Source: an uncultured bacterium (lineage in GTDB: Bacteria > Bacillota_I > Bacilli_A > RF39 > UBA660). From it: a stretch of DNA of 9,847 nt. Location: assembly GCA_905215145.1 (NCBI GenBank), contig CAJMOW010000040.1, positions 1-9,847 of the forward strand. The letters are read 5' to 3'. The first letter of the stretch is position 1; the number at the start of each line of letters is the position of its first letter. Both the position numbers and the translations under genes were made by a program. The notes beneath the pieces are model-generated. The model did not search any database. It worked only from the letters and a program-made list of their open reading frames with translations, and was not told the origin of the DNA. Positions 5,384 to 9,847 of the stretch are shown piece by piece.

Positions 5384-6406
5384 TTGAAGTTAAGTTATAC
5401 AAGTGAGGATCTTAATAGAGCTAAAGAAACTAATTTAGTTGAATTAGCTAGGAGGTTGGGATATACTCCTGTAAAATGTGGAAGGTGTTATTCCCTTAAA
5501 GAAATGGATTCGATGAGAATTTATAATGAAAAAACATGGTATCGCTGGAGTGGTTCAGGACAGAAAACGGGTGGAACCCAAATTGATTTTATTATTGAAT
5601 ATGGTAATGCAAATAATGTACCGGAAGCAGTACACATGTTGTTGGATTTTCAGGGGATAGCACCAGTTAATGTTGTAAATAAAGAACCTAAAAAGGAGGA
5701 ACCACAAGAATTTATTCTTCCCCAAAAAGCTCATAGTTATAGAATTATGTATGCATATTTAATGAAGCAAAGAGGACTTTCATATAATGTTATAGACTAT
5801 TTTGTTAATAAGCAAAAAATATTATATGAATCTGATGAACATCATAATTTAGTTTTTTGTGGTAGGGATAAAGATGGCAATATTAAATTTGCAACTAAAC
5901 GAGGAACTGGTGATATATATGGTAGAAGATTCAGAGGTGATGTTCCTGGCAGTAATAAAGATATAGGAATTTCTATAGTTAATGAAGAATCAGATGAATT
6001 ATATGTTTTTGAAGCAAGTATAGATTGCATGAGCTTTATGGATCTTACAGATGATTATACAAGTAATAAACTTATTATGAATTGCATTGAAGAAAATTCA
6101 TTAGTTCATTTTCTTAATGAACATCCTAACATTAAAAAAATAAATTTTTGTATGGATAATGATATTCATGCAAAAGAAAAGCTATATGGTAAGACAGCTA
6201 TAACAGATCTTAGTGGTAATGTTATTAAGGAAAGAGTTATTGGATATATAGAAAAATATAAAAATAAAGGTTACATTGTTAATGACAAATTGGCTCCTGA
6301 ATATCCTCATTGCAAAGACTATAATGATGTACTTAAGTATCTTAAGGAGGCACAACCAGAATTAGTAGCTGCATTAGGTGTGAAGAGAAAAGCTATGGCT
6401 AGATAG
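5384..6406 (+). CDS. DUF3991/TOPRIM primase-like protein
   Basis: This 340-residue protein resembles the DUF3991-TOPRIM proteins carried by plasmids and integrative elements, thought to act in DNA replication or transfer. The N-terminal part (about 15-90) has the layout of a CHC2-type primase zinc domain: LARRLGY, CGRCYSL, WYRWSGSGQKTGGTQIDFI. However, it keeps only part of the expected Cys/His set, as usual in this group. The TOPRIM part shows the catalytic glutamate in YVFEASIDCMSFMDL (E210) and the acidic motif FCMDND (D258, D260), the metal-binding residues for nucleotidyl transfer. The start is TTG, eight bases after AAGGAG (5370-5375); no other start fits as well. It is separated from the Cas12f/ncRNA unit by a strong terminator, so it needs its own promoter, which I could not identify. 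Confidence 0.8.
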   Translation: MKLSYTSEDLNRAKETNLVELARRLGYTPVKCGRCYSLKEMDSMRIYNEKTWYRWSGSGQKTGGTQIDFIIEYGNANNVPEAVHMLLDFQGIAPVNVVNKEPKKEEPQEFILPQKAHSYRIMYAYLMKQRGLSYNVIDYFVNKQKILYESDEHHNLVFCGRDKDGNIKFATKRGTGDIYGRRFRGDVPGSNKDIGISIVNEESDELYVFEASIDCMSFMDLTDDYTSNKLIMNCIEENSLVHFLNEHPNIKKINFCMDNDIHAKEKLYGKTAITDLSGNVIKERVIGYIEKYKNKGYIVNDKLAPEYPHCKDYNDVLKYLKEAQPELVAALGVKRKAMAR

Positions 6407-6512
6407 CTAAAGTAGGAGTGTTTGTGAATAAGCTCTAGTAAGAAGAAGTCACAATAAAAATATGAAATTGCAGAGTAATCGACAGTTTCTTGTGAAAATT
6501 AAGGAGGTAAAA

Positions 6513-6836
6513 ATGAACAGAATAACTATTAATGGTAAAACAATCACATGTTCAAGAACTAATGTTGTCATCAACAATGGAAAGGTTATTGTAGATGGTA
6601 AAACAATTCAAGAGTGTAATAGTGGTGATATTAAAGTCACTATCGAAGGAGATGTAAACAAAATTGATTGTGATGGATCAGTAGAAGTTCACGGCAATTC
6701 AGGAAGTATTGATTGCGGTGGTAGTTGTGAAGTCAGTGGAGATGTCAAAGGAGATATAGACGCAGGTGGTTCTGTAACTTGTGGTAACGTATCAGGTGAT
6801 ATAGATGCTGGTGGAAGTGTGAGATGTAGAAGATAA
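6513..6836 (+). CDS. Small Gly/Cys-rich beta-helix-like protein
   Basis: This is a 107-residue protein starting at an ATG five bases after a perfect AAGGAGG (6501-6507). An in-frame ATG at 6462 has no such site and is rejected. After the N-terminal TINGKTI segment, about 60 residues form imperfect short repeats alternating G-[SD]-[IV]-x-[CAV]-x-G: GDVNKIDCDGS, GNSGSIDCGGS, GDVKGDIDAGGS and GNVSGDIDAGGS. This pattern suits a small right-handed beta-helix or solenoid, as in bactofilin-like or adhesin-type domains. Eight or so cysteines recur at regular positions. There is no signal peptide or membrane segment, so a cytoplasmic location is likely. The role is unknown; I recognise no named family with confidence. 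Confidence 0.7.
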   Translation: MNRITINGKTITCSRTNVVINNGKVIVDGKTIQECNSGDIKVTIEGDVNKIDCDGSVEVHGNSGSIDCGGSCEVSGDVKGDIDAGGSVTCGNVSGDIDAGGSVRCRR

Positions 6837-6851
6837 GGAGAATAATATAAC

Positions 6852-7001
6852 ATGAAGATTTTAGCTTTAACAATTTTATTTATTTTGATGTTTTTCAGAA
6901 TTAAAGGTACGCCAATATTTATATCGGGAACATTTTCGTCAAGTTCATCAATAATTGCCCCAATTAACTCATCAGGTGTAATCCATGAGCAATATCAATG
7001 A
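6852..7001 (+). CDS. Possible 49-residue membrane peptide
   Basis: An ATG at 6852, 11 bases after AAGGAG (6835-6840), opens a 49-codon frame. The first 15 residues (MKILALTILFILMFF) are strongly hydrophobic and could be a signal or membrane anchor. The rest is Ser/Ile-rich and ends near HEQYQ. The antisense of its second half reads like coding sequence, so the frame may be accidental over a decayed gene. Function unknown. Confidence 0.3.
   Translation: MKILALTILFILMFFRIKGTPIFISGTFSSSSSIIAPINSSGVIHEQYQ
6906..6985 (-). pseudogene. Possible decayed minus-strand coding fragment
   Basis: Read on the minus strand, this stretch gives WITPDELIGAIIDELDEN followed by VPDINIGVP. This is a natural-looking, acidic, amphipathic protein piece. 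There is no start codon or ribosome binding site, and a stop codon lies a few codons upstream (about 6994). If real, it is a remnant whose 5' part has been lost. Open frames of this length also occur by chance, so confidence is low. Confidence 0.25.
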
Positions 7002-7089
7002 TGTAATTGCTAATGATGGCTATGATGTATCCGCTTTTGAGTTGTTGGAAATTCCACATCCGAAAGTATTCAAGACAGGTAAGATTTAA
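6985..7089 (+). CDS. Short ORF, possibly a C-terminal gene remnant
   Basis: A 34-codon frame begins at an ATG seven bases after AGGTG (6973-6977) and ends just before the terminator. It encodes MSNINDVIANDGYDVSAFEL and then LEIPHPKVFKTGKI. The composition looks like a genuine soluble protein end rather than noise. It overlaps the previous short frame by 17 bases. It could be a tiny gene or the tail of a larger gene lost by deletion. No function can be assigned. Confidence 0.3.
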   Translation: MSNINDVIANDGYDVSAFELLEIPHPKVFKTGKI

Positions 7090-7092
7090 GAA

Positions 7093-7145
7093 AAAAGACA
7101 GCCACTTTTCTATTAATTGGAATGTGACTGTCTTTTAATTTTTAC
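7093..7145 (+). terminator. Rho-independent terminator
   Basis: AAAAGACAG (7093-7101) pairs with CTGTCTTTT (7128-7136). A one-base mismatch and CAC/GTG (7103-7105/7124-7126) extend the stem inward, and TTTTAATTTTT follows. It sits four bases after the stop of the preceding short frame and ends the primase/beta-helix transcription unit. The A-run on the left arm could make it bidirectional. Confidence 0.75.
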
Positions 7146-7146
7146 T

Positions 7147-7160
7147 GTTAAGTGCTTAAC
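7147..7160. promoter_or_regulatory. Perfect inverted repeat GTTAAG-TG-CTTAAC
   Basis: This 14-base perfect dyad is followed by AACTTAA, so TTAAGT/ACTTAA half-sites recur (7148-7153 and 7159-7164). It lies about 70 bases upstream of the -35 of the next promoter. The half-site resembles the one in the dyad at 7256-7271. Together they could be operators for the small regulator at 7288 (inference). Confidence 0.35.
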
Positions 7161-7215
7161 TTAAATGACATTGATATATGATGTGGAAATTTTTTTGTTT
7201 TGTTAATTGAAAATA

Positions 7216-7244
7216 TTGACAATTTACAAAATGAGCGGCATTAT
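7216..7244 (+). promoter_or_regulatory. Probable promoter of the right-hand operon
   Basis: TTGACA (7216-7221) is a perfect -35. Seventeen bases later comes CATTAT (7239-7244), a 4 of 6 match to -10; TTATAT (7241-7246, spacing 19) is the alternative. Transcription would start around 7251, right at the dyad 7256-7271, so a bound regulator would block it. Confidence 0.5.
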
Positions 7245-7255
7245 ATACTCATAGG

Positions 7256-7271
7256 TAAGTACACATACTTA
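7256..7271. promoter_or_regulatory. Operator-like inverted repeat TAAGTA-CACA-TACTTA
   Basis: This perfect 6-bp dyad with a four-base centre lies between the presumed transcription start and the ribosome binding site (AAAGGA, 7274-7279) of the regulator gene at 7288. Placement and symmetry fit autoregulation by that ribbon-helix-helix protein, which typically binds short inverted or direct repeats. Binding is inferred. Confidence 0.45.
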
Positions 7272-7287
7272 AGAAAGGATTGATATA

Positions 7288-7482
7288 GTGGAGAAAAAAA
7301 CAAAACAACAGAGGTATGACGAGAAACATGGGTTAATTTCCAAAAGCTATAAATTACCTAAAACTGTAACTGATAAATTTAAAATTGCTTGTGCAAAAGT
7401 TAATATTAGTCAGGGTAAGAAGTTGGAAGAGCTAATGTGTAGTTTTATAAAGGAGGTAGATGAATATGATCAGTGGAATTAA
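7288..7482 (+). CDS. Ribbon-helix-helix (CopG/Arc-like) regulator
   Basis: This 64-residue basic protein begins with GTG eight bases after AAAGGA. After a Lys/Gln-rich N terminus, residues about 19-52 follow the ribbon-helix-helix plan. A short strand SKSYKLP is followed by helix one VTDKFKIACAKVN, a turn ISQGK, and helix two KLEELMCSFIKEV. Such proteins dimerise and bind operators, often as repressors of their own small operon on plasmids. Two inverted repeats sharing the TTAAGT-type half-site lie upstream, one directly at the start of transcription. Its 3' end overlaps the next gene by 17 bases, pointing to translational coupling. An antitoxin role is possible, but the neighbours look like membrane proteins, not toxins. 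Confidence 0.65.
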   Translation: MEKKTKQQRYDEKHGLISKSYKLPKTVTDKFKIACAKVNISQGKKLEELMCSFIKEVDEYDQWN

Positions 7483-7894
7483 AAGAATATTTAGTTTAGC
7501 ATATGCTGTAATTGCAACTGTAATTTTCATAGTTTCCAATATGTTAAAAGGAACTTGTGTAGTAACATTTATTTTATATTTATTATATGTTGCAAAAGCT
7601 ATGTATAATTTATGGATTAATGCGGATTCTTCATTTAGTGTAAATCTTATTCTATGGGGGATTGCTTATTCATTTATTGGGGTTGTATTATATCAAATTG
7701 CTGCATTTATGTATTGTGTAATATTTGATTATCCGGTTGAAGGTCTAAAAAGTGCAAGCTGGGTAAATAGTAAGTTATATGGTATGGGTTGTACTATATC
7801 AGATAGTTTTCCTGGGAGAAAAGATAAAATTGCTAGAACTCAGGGATTTAGAAATTACAATGAGATGAAAAATTATTTGGATAATAACTTATAG
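7466..7894 (+). CDS. Small integral membrane protein, hypothetical
   Basis: This 142-residue protein has three or four predicted membrane segments by eye. They are FSLAYAVIATVIFIVSNML (about 9-27), TCVVTFILYLLYVAKAMY (31-48) and a long hydrophobic stretch LILWGIAYSFIGVVLYQI plus AAFMYCVIF (about 61-88). A soluble basic C-terminal region of about 50 residues follows, ending FRNYNEMKNYLDNNL. ATG 7466 is nine bases after AAAGGAGG (7449-7456); the ATG two codons earlier (7460) is only three bases away and less likely. The gene starts inside the end of the regulator gene. No known family recognised. Small membrane proteins of this kind are common in the transfer or maintenance regions of Gram-positive mobile elements, but nothing here proves a transfer role. 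Confidence 0.65.
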   Translation: MISGIKRIFSLAYAVIATVIFIVSNMLKGTCVVTFILYLLYVAKAMYNLWINADSSFSVNLILWGIAYSFIGVVLYQIAAFMYCVIFDYPVEGLKSASWVNSKLYGMGCTISDSFPGRKDKIARTQGFRNYNEMKNYLDNNL

Positions 7895-7933
7895 ATAAAA
7901 TGAAATTAGATTAAATAAGGAAGTGAGGAGAAA

Positions 7934-8119
7934 ATGAAAAATTATATAAAACCATTCTTTTTAGCTTTGTTCAATAATGTTTTTTTGCTTATGATTGACA
8001 CACCGGAAGTAAATAATCATTTATGGAGTTTGATTGTATTTACATTGTTGTGGTTTATAACTTTTTTAATGCTTGTTGTCGGTATAAGATATACCAAGTT
8101 GCCAGAAGGAGATGATTAA
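7934..8119 (+). CDS. 61-residue two-pass membrane protein, hypothetical
   Basis: This 61-residue protein has two hydrophobic segments, FFLALFNNVFLLMI (about 8-21) and LWSLIVFTLLWFITFLMLVV (30-49), separated by a polar TPEVNNH loop, with a charged end KLPEGDD. A hairpin in the membrane with both ends on the same side is likely. GAGGAG (7925-7930) lies only three bases before the ATG, a tight but usable spacing. The stop codon abuts the ATG of the next gene, whose ribosome binding site lies inside this gene, so the two are probably co-translated. Unknown function; two-pass shape recalls holin- or immunity-type small proteins, but that is not evidence. Confidence 0.55.
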   Translation: MKNYIKPFFLALFNNVFLLMIDTPEVNNHLWSLIVFTLLWFITFLMLVVGIRYTKLPEGDD

Positions 8120-9847
8120 ATGTCAAAACTTAATTTAAAAGAGATGATTGCCTTATGGGTGAAAATAACAGGAGTAGATCCAACAGAGGATAATAAGTCT
8201 TATACAATTTACCTTGATGGACGATTATCTGATTATGATATTAAAAAGATGAATGACAGAATCAAGGAATCTTTGACTTATGACGATACAGGTTTATTTG
8301 CAGAATGTTATCTGAAAGTATATTTTAAGAAGTTTCTTATAAACAAGAACATGTCTTTACTTGAATTGATAAATAATAAGGATGCAGATGGGCTTATAAG
8401 TGATATTAAAACCTTGTATTATGCACTTGAAGAAAATGATGCAGAGAAGCAGGTACTTGATGAAGCAAAGAAGGCTATGGAGTTTTATAATCTGCCATTT
8501 GAACTTGATTTATTCTCAGTAATAGAACTCAGAACGTCAGCTCTTAACTGTATAAATAAAAAGTTAAGAACAATGCAGTTTTCAGTCGGTACAGCAGGCG
8601 ATGATTTCAAGATGACAAGAAATATCATTATGTATAAGGATCTTAATGCCCTTATTACATGTGCTGCAAAAGGTAAGATTAACGGTGTTCAGCTTGCCTA
8701 CATAAGAGATGAAAAACGTATTACAGACAGCTATTTTGCTTTTGTAATTAAGAATGGAGATAATCTTTATCTTTTAACTGATATGCCTGAATATTCACAT
8801 CCGTTGCAAAGCAATATGAGTAGATGTCCTGGCAGGAATATGAGCAACCGGATTGAATCTAATTGGTTCCCATATGATACTGTTGCAGATATAAATGTAA
8901 GTGACTTATGGGGAAGCGGCAGATATGGTACATCAGAAAAAAGCACTAAATTATCGACTGTATTAAATGAAGAATCATTATATACAGTTATAGGCACGAT
9001 TGATTCATTAAGCCGGGATGAAGCTTTTTGGTTTATCATGATGCTTTCATTAATTAAGGATAAGTTTTATGACAAGCCTGCACCAAAGCTTCCTATGTCT
9101 TATGTGGGAGAAATGATAAATACTCCACTTATAGATAAATCTGAAAATGCATTAATTATACAGGATGCATTACCATCGCTTGACTTAGAAATTATTGATT
9201 TTGAAAATACTAAGGACATGAAGTATCAGACAGAACTTTTGAAGTTCGATGATAATAATAGTTCATTAATAAAAAGATATAAAGACCAGGTGAATGTAGA
9301 CCTGCTTAATGTAATAAGAAATACAGATAAGTCAATAATGATTGAAGATAAATACGCTATAAAGGATGTATTTGGAAAGGTACAAGGTTGTAAATACCTA
9401 TCCTTAGACTTAAATCAGGCAGGTACTAAGGAAGAACTAGAATATAAGCAGAAATGGTTGTTAAGATACAACTACGCAACAGAAATCAACAGATTAATAC
9501 ATGAAGATTACGAAAAGAATGCTTCATGTATTATAGAAGAAATCGGGAATCTTGTTTCTGTACGAATAAAGGATTTAATAATAATGCAGCTTCAAGGACA
9601 GCTTGTAGGACATAAGCTTATACATAGTAAAGAACCTTTGAATTTCGGACAGGAATATTCAGATGAAAATTATGACCTGGGTAAATTTATGACAACTAAA
9701 TGGATGTGGCATAAATATGATTATGGTAGGACAACATACAGATTTGGATATGACACATATAGCAATCTGGCTGATATTAAATGTGCTTTAACAGGAAAGC
9801 AAGGTTCATTAATATTACATATTGAAATACAAAATGCATATGATCTT
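8120..9847 (+). CDS. Large unrecognised protein, 3' end outside window
   Basis: An uninterrupted frame of 576 codons runs from ATG 8120 to the window edge. AAGGAG (8106-8111) lies eight bases before the start, and the gene begins directly after the upstream stop. It starts MSKLNLKEMIALWVKITGVD. I see no signal peptide, membrane segment or Walker, nuclease or helix-turn-helix motif. The protein is mostly soluble alpha/beta with acidic helices early (KEENDAEKQ-like) and aromatic-rich strands near the end (WMWHKYDYGRTTYRFGY). Synonymous codons are less AT-biased than in the par genes (more CTT, CAG, GGC, AAG). Its origin may therefore differ, or it may simply be better expressed. It is probably cotranscribed with the regulator and membrane genes. 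Structural or transfer-associated roles are possible, but none is supported by a motif. Confidence 0.75.
   Translation, partial: MSKLNLKEMIALWVKITGVDPTEDNKSYTIYLDGRLSDYDIKKMNDRIKESLTYDDTGLFAECYLKVYFKKFLINKNMSLLELINNKDADGLISDIKTLYYALEENDAEKQVLDEAKKAMEFYNLPFELDLFSVIELRTSALNCINKKLRTMQFSVGTAGDDFKMTRNIIMYKDLNALITCAAKGKINGVQLAYIRDEKRITDSYFAFVIKNGDNLYLLTDMPEYSHPLQSNMSRCPGRNMSNRIESNWFPYDTVADINVSDLWGSGRYGTSEKSTKLSTVLNEESLYTVIGTIDSLSRDEAFWFIMMLSLIKDKFYDKPAPKLPMSYVGEMINTPLIDKSENALIIQDALPSLDLEIIDFENTKDMKYQTELLKFDDNNSSLIKRYKDQVNVDLLNVIRNTDKSIMIEDKYAIKDVFGKVQGCKYLSLDLNQAGTKEELEYKQKWLLRYNYATEINRLIHEDYEKNASCIIEEIGNLVSVRIKDLIIMQLQGQLVGHKLIHSKEPLNFGQEYSDENYDLGKFMTTKWMWHKYDYGRTTYRFGYDTYSNLADIKCALTGKQGSLILHIEIQNAYDL

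Noticed and set aside
8767..9039. A 90-codon minus-strand frame
   Set aside because: It is antisense to the long gene from 8120, without a ribosome binding site or promoter.

Overview
The window is AT-rich (clearly below 40% GC by eye) with strong AGGAGG-type ribosome binding sites, near-consensus sigma-A promoters and some TTG/GTG starts. This fits a plasmid or plasmid-like element, possibly a phage-plasmid or integrative element, of a low-GC Bacillota such as a Clostridia/Lachnospiraceae member. Apart from a partial gene at the left edge, all confident genes are on the + strand.

Positions 1-240 hold the start of a divergent gene and two back-to-back promoters. Positions 241-3612 form a tight segregation operon. 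It has a Soj-type ParA ATPase, a ParB, a ParM-like actin ATPase, and two tandem small paralogous proteins in the place where parR normally sits. Type Ia/b (ParA/ParB) and type II (actin) partition modules therefore appear fused in one operon.

Positions 3694-5275 are the most notable part. A 449-residue Cas12f/TnpB-family protein has its first RuvC catalytic aspartate replaced by asparagine (N229), while E327 and D412 are kept, so it looks like a naturally nuclease-dead Cas12f. Overlapping its stop codon is a near-perfect promoter (TTGACA-N17-TATACT). It drives a short non-coding RNA with a structured domain, then a single 36-nt CRISPR-like repeat, then about 65 nt of guide-like sequence, and ends at a long terminator hairpin. 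No cas1/cas2, no array, no transposase and no sigma factor is adjacent. The simplest reading is a compact RNA-guided DNA-binding module with one built-in guide, carried by a plasmid. A competing reading is that the solitary repeat is an RNA anti-CRISPR.

Positions 5384-6406 encode a TOPRIM primase-like protein (DUF3991 type) of plasmid DNA metabolism. It is followed by a small Cys/Gly-rich beta-helix-like protein (6513-6836) and a patchy stretch (6837-7140) with short or decayed ORFs and a terminator. From 7141 a second operon begins behind two inverted repeats: a small ribbon-helix-helix regulator, two small membrane proteins and a long unrecognised protein (from 8120) that runs off the right edge.

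All functional calls are by eye and from memory of families; no search or folding was run.
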